Origin: Candidatus Gastranaerophilales bacterium
Lineage (GTDB): Bacteria; Cyanobacteriota; Vampirovibrionia; Gastranaerophilales; Gastranaerophilaceae
Direction of reading: 5' to 3'
Assembly: GCA_947626225.1 (NCBI GenBank)
Contig: CANQRH010000001.1
Span: 186,001 to 250,000, forward strand
Length of the DNA: 64,000 bases
The notes beneath the pieces are model-generated. The model did no database searches. It was given only the letters and a program-made list of their open reading frames with translations, and had not been told where the DNA came from. This document shows, piece after piece, positions 1-9,096 of the stretch. Positions within the stretch are counted from its first letter, which is position 1. Each line of letters begins with the position of its first letter. The translations under genes were made by a program, and so were the position numbers.

Positions 1-57
1 AAAGGTAATATAATCGCACGCTGGGGCGGTACTTGCGGACGCTGGGATATTTCTTAA
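1..57 (+). CDS. C-terminal end of an unidentified upstream gene
   Basis: An open frame enters from the left edge and ends at TAA (55-57). The 18 visible residues are KGNIIARWGGTCGRWDIS. I do not recognise the family from so short a tail. The next gene starts 23 bases downstream on the same strand, so the two could be co-transcribed. Confidence 0.35.
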   Translation, partial: KGNIIARWGGTCGRWDIS

Positions 58-80
58 CACATTTGTGATATATTATTGTT

Positions 81-758
81 ATGACTGACTTAAATTCTTC
101 AATTAAGAGTATGAAACAAAAATACCGTGAGATTTTTCTGAAATCCGTTGATGCAATAAAACAGCGTGTGGATGAGATTAAGCCTAAAGATTTTGACGGT
201 GATATTTTTGATGAATACGAACCCCAAAGCTTAGGTACTCAATGGCAAAGCGCCGTTTTGGAAATGTTTGAAGATGATATCTGCCATGAGATTTACAGAA
301 AATGGAAAGAAATTCTTGATTACAGAAAGAATTTTGAATGCAAAGGTTGTGCAACTTGCTGTAATCTTGCCTGTTCTGAGTTTTCACCCGAACAATTAAG
401 AGAAAAAGCTCAAAATGGCGACAAATTTGCATCTCAATTTACAAAAATATTCATACCGTACAAAACACGCGAAGAAGCAAGGGCAATTTATCCCGAATAT
501 TTGGAATTGCTTGACGGCACACTGGAAGATGAAGTTTATTTTTACCACTGCCCGAAACTTAACGAATGCAAAAGATGCTCGGATTACGAAAATCGCCCCG
601 AAATTTGCAGAACCTTTCCCGATAATCCTTTGAGCATTCTTCCCGAAACATGCGGATTTTATCAATGGCGTGCGGAAGTTGAACCTGTTGCTTTAATGCT
701 TCACTCAATGGTCGAAATCATTGATTATTACAAACAGAACATTCCGAGGAAAAAATGA
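81..758 (+). CDS. YkgJ-family cysteine cluster protein
   Basis: The 225-residue protein carries the CxxCxxCC cluster typical of the YkgJ/CxxCxxCC family (CKGCATCC near residues 88-95). A second Cys group (CPKLNECKRCSD, then RPEICRTFP) follows in the C-terminal half. The family is thought to bind zinc or an iron-sulphur centre, but no reaction is established. The stop overlaps the start of rlmN by four bases (ATGA), so translation is probably coupled. A second member of the family lies at 47284-47877. Identification rests on the Cys pattern and is good; the role is unknown. Confidence 0.8.
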   Translation: MTDLNSSIKSMKQKYREIFLKSVDAIKQRVDEIKPKDFDGDIFDEYEPQSLGTQWQSAVLEMFEDDICHEIYRKWKEILDYRKNFECKGCATCCNLACSEFSPEQLREKAQNGDKFASQFTKIFIPYKTREEARAIYPEYLELLDGTLEDEVYFYHCPKLNECKRCSDYENRPEICRTFPDNPLSILPETCGFYQWRAEVEPVALMLHSMVEIIDYYKQNIPRKK

Positions 759-1771
759 TTACTTTATCAGGTTTGAGTTTGGAAGAAATTGAACATATTA
801 CCGACGAATTAGGTGCATCAAAGTATAGAGCGCGCCAAATTCATAACGGAATTTATTTAAAATCCGCAAAAACCATTGATGAAATGACCGATTTGTCATT
901 AAAATTCAGAGAAGAACTCAAAAAAATTGCCGTTGTCACCGATGTTAAAATTAAAGTAAAACAGGAAAGTGCAGACGGGACATTGAAATACCTTCTTGAA
1001 TATCCTGACGGCGAATACGTTGAAACGGTTTTGATGCGGTTCGATAACCGTGCAAATTTGACTGCCTGCGTAAGCTCACAGGTCGGATGTGCCGTAAACT
1101 GCTCTTTTTGTGCGACAGGAAAACGAGGATTTATAAGAAATCTTACTTACAAAGAAATTATTGAACAGGTTTTGACAATCCAGCGCGACACGGGTTTGAA
1201 AGTCACAAATATCGTTTTTATGGGACAGGGAGAACCGCTTTTAAATCTCGACAATGTGCTTAAAGCCATGAAAATTTTTAACGAAAATTTCCAAATTGGG
1301 GCAAGACGTCTGACGGTTTCTACATCGGGAATTATTCCCGGAATTGAAAAACTGGCAGAAATTGATATGCAATCAACTCTTGCAATATCGCTTCATTCAG
1401 CTAACCATGAAACCCGTGCACGATTAATGAATATTGAAAATAAATACCCGCTTGACAAACTGCATAAAGCCTTAAAAAGCTACATTGAAAAAACAGGCAG
1501 ACGAATTACTATTGAATATCTTTTAATCAAAGATTTAAATGACACCGTTGAAAGCGCAAAACAGCTTGTTAATTACCTGAACGGTATTAAATGCAATATA
1601 AATCTGATACCATACAACCCGACCGAAAAGAACGATTACCAAAAGCCATCCGGGAATTCGGTTATGCGCTTTAAATCACTTCTTGAACAGTCGGGTAAAA
1701 AAGTTACGGTCAGATTAGAACGCGGAGCGGATATCGATGCTGCCTGCGGTCAACTCAGAGGAAAAATTTAA
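755..1771 (+). CDS. rlmN: 23S rRNA (A2503-C2)/tRNA methyltransferase RlmN
   Basis: Radical SAM enzyme that methylates C2 of A2503 in 23S rRNA and A37 of some tRNAs. The 338-residue protein has the [4Fe-4S] motif C112-x3-C116-x2-C119, the upstream catalytic Cys in TACVSSQVGC (C105), and the methyl-carrier Cys near the C-terminus in IDAACGQL (about C331). FMGQGEPLLN is the usual SAM-binding stretch. Length is normal for the family. It overlaps ykgJ by four bases and is followed three bases later by dtd, so it sits in a translation-quality operon. The ATG is preceded by GAGG. Confidence 0.97.
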   Translation: MITLSGLSLEEIEHITDELGASKYRARQIHNGIYLKSAKTIDEMTDLSLKFREELKKIAVVTDVKIKVKQESADGTLKYLLEYPDGEYVETVLMRFDNRANLTACVSSQVGCAVNCSFCATGKRGFIRNLTYKEIIEQVLTIQRDTGLKVTNIVFMGQGEPLLNLDNVLKAMKIFNENFQIGARRLTVSTSGIIPGIEKLAEIDMQSTLAISLHSANHETRARLMNIENKYPLDKLHKALKSYIEKTGRRITIEYLLIKDLNDTVESAKQLVNYLNGIKCNINLIPYNPTEKNDYQKPSGNSVMRFKSLLEQSGKKVTVRLERGADIDAACGQLRGKI

Positions 1772-1773
1772 AG

Positions 1774-2211
1774 ATGAAAGCACTAATTCAGAGAGTAAAA
1801 AAAGCTTCCGTAACAATTGACGGTCAATTGTATTCGTCAATCGGTAAAGGTATTCTTGTATTTGTCGGAGTCGAAAAAACAGATGAGGAGCTTAATGCCG
1901 AAAAACTTGCCGAAAAGATATTAAAACTGCGTATATTTGAAGACGAAAACGAAAAAATGAATTTTTCCGTTACTGATGTGAAAGGCGAAATTCTGACAGT
2001 TTCACAGTTCACACTCTGCGGGGACTGTAAAAAAGGCACCCGCCCTTCATTTGACAATTCCGCACCTTTAGATAAGGCAGTGAAACTCTACGAATATTTC
2101 GTTGAAAAAATTAAACAGAGCGGATTAAATACTCAAACGGGAAAATTCAGAGCGATGATGGATATAGAGCTTATAAATGACGGGCCTGTAACTTTTTGGC
2201 TTGAAAAATGA
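1774..2211 (+). CDS. dtd: D-aminoacyl-tRNA deacylase
   Basis: Removes D-amino acids wrongly charged onto tRNA. The 145-residue length and the start MKALIQRVKKASV match DTD. The active-site motif SQFTLCGDCKKGTRPSF and the C-terminal NDGPVTFWLE (cross-subunit Gly-Pro motif) are both present. It starts two bases after the rlmN stop and ends the first operon; a promoter for the next gene begins a few bases past its stop. Confidence 0.96.
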   Translation: MKALIQRVKKASVTIDGQLYSSIGKGILVFVGVEKTDEELNAEKLAEKILKLRIFEDENEKMNFSVTDVKGEILTVSQFTLCGDCKKGTRPSFDNSAPLDKAVKLYEYFVEKIKQSGLNTQTGKFRAMMDIELINDGPVTFWLEK

Positions 2212-2217
2212 TATTAC

Positions 2218-2246
2218 TTGCAAAATTTTTCAAATCATGTTATACT
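2218..2246 (+). promoter_or_regulatory. Sigma70-type promoter
   Basis: TTGCAA (2218-2223), a 17-base spacer, and TATACT (2241-2246). The predicted start is near 2253, giving a leader of about 80 bases before the gene at 2335. Confidence 0.6.
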
Positions 2247-2334
2247 GTGGAATATATTGTTTTTGAAATCGATTTTATTTTACTGAGGAGAAATTCTTAA
2301 CCCGCGGAATTACTTAATTAAGAGGCTTATTAAT

Positions 2335-3225
2335 ATGTATGTAAACAAGTGTATCAAATGTGGTCGTGAGTTTGAAACCAAAAACCCCAAAAGAGTTATT
2401 TGTCCCGACTGTTTATATCCGGACAAGAGCATGATGCCTACAGCACCTTCGGATGACACTCCGCAAGAACCTTTAAAAGGATACAGTGCGGGAGGCAGCG
2501 AAGAAGCTCCGCGTTATTACAGCGCGGGAGGAGAACAGGAGAACAGGCCCCAAAGACCTTACAACAACCAGAATAACAGAAACCGTCAAGGTTATAATAA
2601 CAATCGTTTTAACAACAGAGGCGGATATAACAACAATCGCAGACAGGGCGGTTTCAATAACAGACAAGGCGGTTTTAACAGAAACGGCGGATTTAAAAAA
2701 CAGGGAGGATTTAACAATAAAAAACGTCCTCAAATGAAAAAAGCGCCTAAACAACTTTTGGTAAGCAAGGAACAGCTTGAACAAATTGAATTGCTCTATA
2801 AGGCAATGCTTCCGCTGCCAAACCCCGATTGCCATGAAGTTATCGGCGAAAAAATCGGTCTTGAACCGAGAAAAGTTTTCTTCGGAATTAACCTTGTAAG
2901 ACAAAAGATGATGCTTCCGAAATTGCCGTTCCCAAAACGCAAACTTGCAATTTCGCCGGATCAGCTTTTTGCAATAAAAAATCTTTATGAACCTTTATTA
3001 CCTTTACCGCCCATTGGGTGCCATAAAATTATTGCGGCACAACTCAAAATGGACGAATGGAGAGTTCATGTAGGTATCGGACTTATTCGCTCTCAAATGG
3101 GACTTGAACGCTGGAACGAAGATAGAACGGATATTCCTGCCGAGATGAGAAAAGGTTCTCAAACCAAAGACGAAGAAAAACCAAAAAGAGGCAGAAAACC
3201 CAAAAAGGCAGATGAAGAAGCCTAA
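2335..3225 (+). CDS. Zinc-ribbon protein with Asn/Gly/Arg-rich linker and two tandem repeats
   Basis: I do not recognise a named family. Residues 1-30 form a CxxC...CxxC zinc ribbon (C6/C9, C23/C26). Residues about 65-138 are a low-complexity N/G/R/Q linker with GGF/GGY units, like RGG-type RNA-binding regions. Two about 60-residue repeats follow (about 139-200 and 202-261). They share the pattern L-x-[VI]-S-x-x-Q-L, LY-x-x-x-LPLP-x-x-x-CH and a G-[IN]-x-L-[VI]-R-x-x-M helix. The tail RGRKPKK resembles an AT-hook. The gene lies between dtd and rimM-trmD and its stop overlaps rimM (TAATG). A ribosome- or RNA-associated role is inference from domain style and neighbours. Confidence 0.8.
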   Translation: MYVNKCIKCGREFETKNPKRVICPDCLYPDKSMMPTAPSDDTPQEPLKGYSAGGSEEAPRYYSAGGEQENRPQRPYNNQNNRNRQGYNNNRFNNRGGYNNNRRQGGFNNRQGGFNRNGGFKKQGGFNNKKRPQMKKAPKQLLVSKEQLEQIELLYKAMLPLPNPDCHEVIGEKIGLEPRKVFFGINLVRQKMMLPKLPFPKRKLAISPDQLFAIKNLYEPLLPLPPIGCHKIIAAQLKMDEWRVHVGIGLIRSQMGLERWNEDRTDIPAEMRKGSQTKDEEKPKRGRKPKKADEEA

Positions 3226-3731
3226 TGACAAAATATATTTCTGTCGGTAAGATTTTGAATTTTCACGGAATTAAAGGAGAAGCTAAAGCGGGATATTCCA
3301 GAAAAGATTTTCTTGCTTCGCTTGATAACGTTTTTATTAAAAAGGACAACGAATATAAACCGTTTAAGATTGAATACATACGTTTCCATAAAAATTTTGC
3401 AATTATAAAACTTGAAGGAATTGATTCCATAGACAAACTTTTGGAATACAAAGGCGCATTTATTTATGTTGAAGAAAATACTATCAGAGAAAATCTTGAG
3501 AAAGATGAATTTTTGATAGATGAACTTGTGAGCCTTGAAGTTTACGATGAAAACGGGAAAAAAGCCGGATTTGTTACCGGAGTTTCCAATAACGGAGCAA
3601 GCGACTTGCTTTCCGTCAGAACAGAATCAAAAAAAATCGTGCTGATACCTTTTGTAAAAGCAATAGTAACCAACGTAAACATAAAAGAGCGAAGAATAAC
3701 AATTAACAACATTGAGGGACTTTTAGAATGA
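3225..3731 (+). CDS. rimM: Ribosome maturation factor RimM
   Basis: 16S rRNA processing factor for 30S head maturation. The 168-residue protein opens with the RimM barrel signature (VGKILNFHGIKGEAKA) and has a C-terminal PRC-barrel (LVSLEVYDENGKKAGFV, then VLIPFVKAIV). It overlaps the preceding gene by one base and trmD by four, matching the widespread rimM-trmD pair. The unrelated zinc-ribbon gene occupies the slot where rpsP or a KH protein often sits. Confidence 0.93.
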   Translation: MTKYISVGKILNFHGIKGEAKAGYSRKDFLASLDNVFIKKDNEYKPFKIEYIRFHKNFAIIKLEGIDSIDKLLEYKGAFIYVEENTIRENLEKDEFLIDELVSLEVYDENGKKAGFVTGVSNNGASDLLSVRTESKKIVLIPFVKAIVTNVNIKERRITINNIEGLLE

Positions 3732-4417
3732 TATTTGATATTATGACACTTTTCCCCGAAATGATAGAAAATGCCTGCAATTACAGTATTATGAAACGTG
3801 CGGTTCAGGCGGGAATTTTTTCCGTTAACACCATCAACCCGCGCGATTTTACCCTTGATAAACACAAAAAGGTTGATGATACCCCATACGGAGGCGGCGC
3901 CGGTATGGTTTTAATGGTTCAGCCGTATGTCGATGCTTATGAAAGTATAACCAAGTCTGACAAATCAGCCACAATAATGCTTTCCCCGCAGGGAGAACCG
4001 CTGAACGAACGTATTGTAAATGAACTTGCCGTATATGACCAAATAATTATGCTTTGCGGACATTATGAAGGTTTTGACGAACGTATAAGAGAAATTATTC
4101 AACCCAGAGAGATTTCTATAGGAGATTTTGTATTAACCGGCGGAGAACTGCCGGCATTGTGTCTTATTGATGCCGTAAGCCGAAAAATTGAAGGGACACT
4201 GGGCAAAATCGAATCGGCCGATGAGGACAGCTTTTCAAACGGTTTAATCGAATACCCGCATTACACCAAACCGCGGGAATTCAGAAACCTAAAAGTACCC
4301 GATGTTCTTTTAAACGGCAATCACAAAGAAATAAACGATTTCAGATTAAAAAAAAGTATTGAACGAACTCAAAAAAGACGTCCCGATCTTTATGAAAAAT
4401 ATATAAAAAATCAATAA
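3728..4417 (+). CDS. trmD: tRNA (guanine-N1-)-methyltransferase TrmD
   Basis: SAM-dependent enzyme making m1G37 in tRNAs reading CNN/GGN-type codons, which prevents +1 frameshifting. The 229 residues start MIFDIMTLFPEM and contain DDTPYGGGAGMVL, LCGHYEGFDERI and SIGDFVLTGGELPA, the SPOUT knot motifs. Length is normal. It is coupled to rimM by an ATGA overlap and is the last gene of the run. Confidence 0.97.
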   Translation: MIFDIMTLFPEMIENACNYSIMKRAVQAGIFSVNTINPRDFTLDKHKKVDDTPYGGGAGMVLMVQPYVDAYESITKSDKSATIMLSPQGEPLNERIVNELAVYDQIIMLCGHYEGFDERIREIIQPREISIGDFVLTGGELPALCLIDAVSRKIEGTLGKIESADEDSFSNGLIEYPHYTKPREFRNLKVPDVLLNGNHKEINDFRLKKSIERTQKRRPDLYEKYIKNQ

Positions 4418-4480
4418 CTGCCTGCTTGTCTAAAACTAAAGGACAATTCTTTTCTAACATTAAAGTGTTTTAATTTTTGT

Positions 4481-5044
4481 ATGAAAAAATTTATTCTTAC
4501 AATTTTAACTTTATTATTTTCTCAGGCAGTTTCATTATGTGAAGAAATTCACTTTGATAATGAAATTTATAAGCTGAAATTCAGCGCGCCGGCACCGGCA
4601 ACAGGCGGTTGGGGAAACGAATATTATAAAAACAATGAAGATATTTCCGATTGGACTAAAATGATAGGAATTTACCACTATCCGAAAGAGGATAATCCCG
4701 TAAAATACGCTCAAAACTTTGACAACATCGTTGAAAATACCGACAACAGCATGCTTTTAAAACTTATTGAAAATAAAAAAACCGATAAAGCGGTAATAAG
4801 CTTTCTTGTAAACGGATGCGAAAACGAAAAGAAATTTTTTGAATACGATGTATACAAATTTGAAAAACATCCGACAAAAGGCATGCTTGTTTCAAAATAT
4901 GCGGTAAAACATTTTTTCAACAGTGATGAAGAAATCAGCTCTCTGGCTTCCGATATAAAGAAAAATAACGACAAATATCTTGAAATGCTTATTGTATCAC
5001 CTGCACCGACGGTAATAGAAAAAGATATCACGTTCACGAACTAA
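4481..5044 (+). CDS. Secreted protein of unknown function
   Basis: 187 residues with a clear signal peptide (MKKFILTILTLLFSQAVSLC, cleavage near residue 20). The mature part is Lys/Glu/Asn-rich with no motif I recognise; the central YDVYKFEKHP region suggests a compact beta-rich domain. It is 63 bases past trmD and 46 bases before a radical SAM gene. No Shine-Dalgarno is obvious upstream of the ATG. Probably periplasmic or surface exposed; function unknown. Confidence 0.75.
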   Translation: MKKFILTILTLLFSQAVSLCEEIHFDNEIYKLKFSAPAPATGGWGNEYYKNNEDISDWTKMIGIYHYPKEDNPVKYAQNFDNIVENTDNSMLLKLIENKKTDKAVISFLVNGCENEKKFFEYDVYKFEKHPTKGMLVSKYAVKHFFNSDEEISSLASDIKKNNDKYLEMLIVSPAPTVIEKDITFTN

Positions 5045-5090
5045 ATCTCAGTAATATTGACATAATTTTTTTATACAATACCATGAGAAT

Positions 5091-5906
5091 ATGTTAGCTG
5101 AAGGTACGACAAAAATAAAAGATTATTTAACAAAAACAAAGCTGGAAACACTTGATTTTGTGATTAATCCGTATTCGGGATGCCCGCACAGATGTTTATA
5201 CTGCTATGCGGCATATATGGTAAGTTTCAGCAAACATGCCGAACGCTGGGGAGAATTCTTGGATATACGTTATACCAAGAAAAAAATTAATTTATACAAG
5301 ATAAAAAACAAAAAAGTCATGATAAGTACGGTTACGGATCCTTACAATCCCTATGAAGAAAAATATAAAATAACAAGAAATGTTATGGAACAAGTTTCAA
5401 ATTCGGAAGCATTCATAACCGTAATGACAAAATCTAAACTGGTTTTAAGAGATATTGATTTATTCAAAAAAACTAAAAATATAGAAATAGTTATTTCAAT
5501 ATGCACGACAGACGAAACTTTAAAAGAAAAACTTGAACCTTGTTCATCATCCCTATCGGAAAGAATTGAAACTTTAAGAGTTTTGAAAGATAACGGAATA
5601 AAAACAGTAGTATTTATTTCTCCGATATTACCCGGATTAACCGATTACAAAAAAATTATTGAGATGACAAAAGAATACACTGATGAATACAGATTTGATA
5701 AATTAAATCTCAGAAGCAGTTTTAAAACAAATATGCTGAATTTTATATCATACGAATATCCTTCATTGGTTTCGTTATATTACGATATTTATAAAAACAA
5801 AAATAACCGCTATTTCGAAGAAATATCGTTAGAAATAGAAGATTACTGCCGTAAAAACGGCATAATATATAGAAACTTTATTGCCGGCGAAAAATTTGCT
5901 TCTTGA
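5091..5906 (+). CDS. Radical SAM protein (SPL/Rv2578c-like)
   Basis: The 271-residue protein carries CPHRCLYC, a CxxxCxxC [4Fe-4S]/SAM motif at about residues 31-38, after NPYSGCPHRC. The NPYSG-C-x-H-x-C-x-YCYA form and the following VTDPYNPYE are typical of the short radical SAM proteins annotated as SPL-family or Rv2578c-like. The substrate is unknown in that group. It stands alone, in opposite orientation to the helicase gene that follows. Confidence 0.85.
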   Translation: MLAEGTTKIKDYLTKTKLETLDFVINPYSGCPHRCLYCYAAYMVSFSKHAERWGEFLDIRYTKKKINLYKIKNKKVMISTVTDPYNPYEEKYKITRNVMEQVSNSEAFITVMTKSKLVLRDIDLFKKTKNIEIVISICTTDETLKEKLEPCSSSLSERIETLRVLKDNGIKTVVFISPILPGLTDYKKIIEMTKEYTDEYRFDKLNLRSSFKTNMLNFISYEYPSLVSLYYDIYKNKNNRYFEEISLEIEDYCRKNGIIYRNFIAGEKFAS

Positions 5907-5937
5907 ATAATACTTATTTGCCGGCTTTTCCTTTTTA

Positions 5938-8415
5938 TCAGAATTTTTTCAATTTGGCATAAGATGCATCCATTGCCTTTATACCCTGTCTGCCAAAGTC
6001 AATTGTATACATCAAACTGTCACCTATCTGCGTAACTTCTTTTATATATCCGACTCCGAGTTTGTCATGGAAAACTCTTTCTCCTTCGTTAAAAACATAT
6101 TCAACCGGAGAAGCATTTTCCATTTTTTTCCGGCGTTCTTCTTCCATTTCACGCATAATAAGGTCATTTGCCTTTTTTTCTTCAAGCATGCGTTTTATAG
6201 CATTGTTTTTCAAAAACTCTTTTACTTTTTCATCGTCACGCTGCTTATTTTCTTTGGATTTGACAAGTATTGTACGTGAAGGAGTTCTGACACTTTGACT
6301 GTTCGGAGCAACAAAACCTTTGCCGAAACTTGTTGAAGGTTTTACAAATCCGTAGCTGTCGGTTTGTACAGCCGAATAATTGTAATCGGACTTTCCCGTT
6401 TTAACTTTGGAAACGGCATTTCTGAATGTTGAAGATTCCGATGTACTGCCTTCAAACACTGTCGAATTGAGCAAATTTTTAGGAATTTCTTCGATAAACC
6501 TTGAAGGATTGTAGTATTTGTATTCGCCCCACATTTGACGGCGTTTGGCAGAAGTCAAATAAAGCCTTTCTTTGGCGCGTGTAACCCCGACATACATAAG
6601 TCTGCGTTCTTCTTCCATTTCTTTAGGCACGGTAAAAGCTCGTTGGTGCGGAAATACGCCTTCATCGCATCCCGCAAGAAAAACTTCGGGAAATTCCAAA
6701 CCTTTTGCCGAATGCAAAGTCATTAAAGTAACATTATTAGCGATATTATCCATTCCGTCAATGTCCGATACAAGGGCAACCTGCTGTAAAAATTCTCCCA
6801 GTATATTATCTTGATCATCCGCTTCAAACTCACCGGCAACATTTACAAGTTCCTGCAAGTTTTCAATATCCGCTTCGCTTTCGGGAGTGTTTTGAAGCTG
6901 AAGTTCGGCAAGGTAGCCTGTTTTCTCTATAACAAGAGTAACAAATTCCTGAAGCGTGTAAGAATTTTGCGCATCACGAAATTTGTTAATAAGTTCGGTA
7001 AAATCCTTCAACTTTGAGCGAGTTTTGGAAGGTATTTCAAGTGATTCATCAATAATTTTACACGCTTCAAAAAGACTTATGTCACGTTCGTCGGCAAATT
7101 GTGTAAGATTTTTTATCGTAGTATCACCTATTGCACGCCTGGGGACATTAACAATTCTTCTGAAACTTTGTGAATCATCAGGGTTATAGATTAATTTCAG
7201 ATAAGCAATAATGTCTTTAATTTCTTTTCTGTCATAAAATTTCAAACCGCCGTATATTCTGTAAGGAATGCCGGCTGCCATACAGGCTTCTTCTATTGCA
7301 CGGGACTGTGAGTTTGTCCGGTACAGAACCGCATAACGATTATAATCACCGCCCGAATCCTGTTTTATACGGCTGACAATATAATTTGCTTCATCGGCTT
7401 CATCCTGAGCTTCAAAATAGTCAATGAGTTCACCTTTACCTTTATTTGAATACAATACTTTATCCACGCGTTCGGTATTGTTTTCAATAACAGCATTTGC
7501 AGCATCAAGAATATTTGATGTCGAGCGGTAATTTTGTTCAAGTTTTATAAGTTTGGTATTTTTAAAATCTTTTTGAAAATTCAGGATAATTGTATAATCT
7601 GCACCTCTCCAGCTGTATATTGACTGGTCGACATCACCGACAACACACAATGAGCGTTCCTGCGGAATATCAGCTTGAAGGTTTGTATACAAAAGATTAA
7701 CCAGTCTGTACTGAGCGGCATTTGTATCCTGAAACTCATCCACAAGTATATGTTTAAACCTGTTGTAATAATATTCTCTGACATCAGGACACTGCTCAAG
7801 AAGTTTGACAGTAAGCATAAGCATATCATCAAAATCAATTGCATTGTTATTGTTTAAAATATTTTCGTATTCTTCAAAAACAGCTGCTATTTTTTGTGAT
7901 TTAAAATCTCTTGCAAATGTCGCATATGTATACGCATCCTGCATTTTGTTTTTTGCGTTTGAAATAACGGTTTTGACATATTTAGGCTGATAAATTTTAT
8001 CATCAAGATTTAATTTTTTGACTGCCTGCTTGATAACCGCAAGACTGTCAGTGTCATCGTATATAGTAAAATTTTTGTCCAGTTTTTTACCTGATTGAAA
8101 GCTGTATTTTTCAATGTTTTCTCTGAGCATTCTTCCGCAGATACCGTGGAACGTTCCAACCCACATATACCGCACAACTTCATCACCAAGCATAAGCCCA
8201 AGACGAAGTTTCATTTCTTTTGCCGCTTTATTGGTAAACGTAACCGCAAGAATATTTTTTTTGCTGACGTAACAATTTTTTATAAGATAGGCAATTCTTG
8301 AAGTTAAAAGTTTTGTTTTTCCGCTCCCTGCACCGGCAAGCACCAAAAGCGGGCCTTGCACTGTTTTTACCGCTTCTTGTTGTTCTTTGTTAAGATTATC
8401 CAATATATTTTCCAT
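5938..8415 (-). CDS. pcrA: UvrD/PcrA-type ATP-dependent DNA helicase
   Basis: Superfamily 1A 3'-5' helicase for repair and replication restart. Seen: Walker A (LVLAGAGSGKTKLL), Walker B (VDEFQDTN), the QNYRST motif, and the C-terminal LMTLHSAKGLEF and YVGVTRAKERL motifs. The 825 residues are normal for PcrA. The last about 60 residues (GERVFHDKLGVGYIKEV and on) form the Tudor-like RNA-polymerase-binding domain of PcrA. I chose the ATG at 8415 (MENILDNLNKEQQ) because homology begins there and GGGA precedes it; an in-frame ATG at 8457 would add 14 residues. Divergent from the gene at 8501. Confidence 0.95.
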   Translation of the reverse strand: MENILDNLNKEQQEAVKTVQGPLLVLAGAGSGKTKLLTSRIAYLIKNCYVSKKNILAVTFTNKAAKEMKLRLGLMLGDEVVRYMWVGTFHGICGRMLRENIEKYSFQSGKKLDKNFTIYDDTDSLAVIKQAVKKLNLDDKIYQPKYVKTVISNAKNKMQDAYTYATFARDFKSQKIAAVFEEYENILNNNNAIDFDDMLMLTVKLLEQCPDVREYYYNRFKHILVDEFQDTNAAQYRLVNLLYTNLQADIPQERSLCVVGDVDQSIYSWRGADYTIILNFQKDFKNTKLIKLEQNYRSTSNILDAANAVIENNTERVDKVLYSNKGKGELIDYFEAQDEADEANYIVSRIKQDSGGDYNRYAVLYRTNSQSRAIEEACMAAGIPYRIYGGLKFYDRKEIKDIIAYLKLIYNPDDSQSFRRIVNVPRRAIGDTTIKNLTQFADERDISLFEACKIIDESLEIPSKTRSKLKDFTELINKFRDAQNSYTLQEFVTLVIEKTGYLAELQLQNTPESEADIENLQELVNVAGEFEADDQDNILGEFLQQVALVSDIDGMDNIANNVTLMTLHSAKGLEFPEVFLAGCDEGVFPHQRAFTVPKEMEEERRLMYVGVTRAKERLYLTSAKRRQMWGEYKYYNPSRFIEEIPKNLLNSTVFEGSTSESSTFRNAVSKVKTGKSDYNYSAVQTDSYGFVKPSTSFGKGFVAPNSQSVRTPSRTILVKSKENKQRDDEKVKEFLKNNAIKRMLEEKKANDLIMREMEEERRKKMENASPVEYVFNEGERVFHDKLGVGYIKEVTQIGDSLMYTIDFGRQGIKAMDASYAKLKKF

Positions 8416-8442
8416 ATCCCTATTCCCAAAATAAAATTTTTG

Positions 8443-8451
8443 TGATATAAT
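8443..8451 (+). promoter_or_regulatory. Extended -10 promoter
   Basis: TG-A-TATAAT, an extended -10 element with TATAAT at 8446-8451, 49 bases before the ATG at 8501. The -35 region is weak, as expected with an extended -10. Confidence 0.5.
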
Positions 8452-8500
8452 CAGCATAAACCAAAAACAGTTTTATTGCAATTGTAAGAAGGTAGGAAAA

Positions 8501-9094
8501 ATGGCTGACATGACAAACGTATTGATGAGTTCTAAAGACGAAGAACAAGAAAAACAAAATTCTATTATGGTTCCGATTGATGATATGGACACGGTTTCTT
8601 CAGACTCACCTAATACGGTTGATGAATTGGCTATGGAACTTGCAACTATTAAACAGTCAGCAAAAAAAATAGCAATTATCGGAAGCCGTAACCTGCCTAT
8701 TACTCATCAGCAGATGATTGAAACTCTTGCAACGGCACTCGTTATGCAAGGTAATACAATTATCACTTCGGGCGGTTCATCAGGTACAAATGCCGCTGCC
8801 ATCAGAGGCGCAATGAAATCAAATCCCGATAAATTGAAAGTTATTTTGCCCCAGACTATCGGTCAGCAGCCGTCTGATGTTCAAAACCAGCTTATCGGTG
8901 TTCCCAATATCGTGGAACATCCCGACAGAGCAATGATGACACTCGCTGATGCTTCAAGAGTCTGCAACAGAGAAATTATTGACGATTGCAATCAGTTAAT
9001 CTGCTTCCTTTCACATACAAGTAAAACACTGCATAATGCCGTTCAATATGCCGAAGAAGGTCACAAAGTCATTACCGTATTCTATTTGGATTAA
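8501..9094 (+). CDS. DprA/SLOG-like Rossmann protein
   Basis: 197 residues. After a polar N-terminus of about 50 residues comes a Rossmann-like core: KKIAIIGSRNLPITH, then IITSGGSSGTNAAAIRGA, which matches the nucleotide-binding SGG-x-G-x-D/N loop of DprA/LOG (SLOG) proteins. Short stand-alone proteins of this type are common in Cyanobacteria and usually annotated DNA recombination-mediator protein A, but full DprA is longer and the exact role is not established. The SD AAGGTAGG is strong. The next gene begins two bases after the stop, so the two are an operon. Confidence 0.75.
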   Translation: MADMTNVLMSSKDEEQEKQNSIMVPIDDMDTVSSDSPNTVDELAMELATIKQSAKKIAIIGSRNLPITHQQMIETLATALVMQGNTIITSGGSSGTNAAAIRGAMKSNPDKLKVILPQTIGQQPSDVQNQLIGVPNIVEHPDRAMMTLADASRVCNREIIDDCNQLICFLSHTSKTLHNAVQYAEEGHKVITVFYLD

Positions 9095-9096
9095 TT

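Noticed and set aside
2473-2904. Minus-strand 143-codon frame opposite the zinc-ribbon gene
   Set aside because: Low-complexity shadow of the N/G/R linker; no SD, and it opposes a strongly supported gene.
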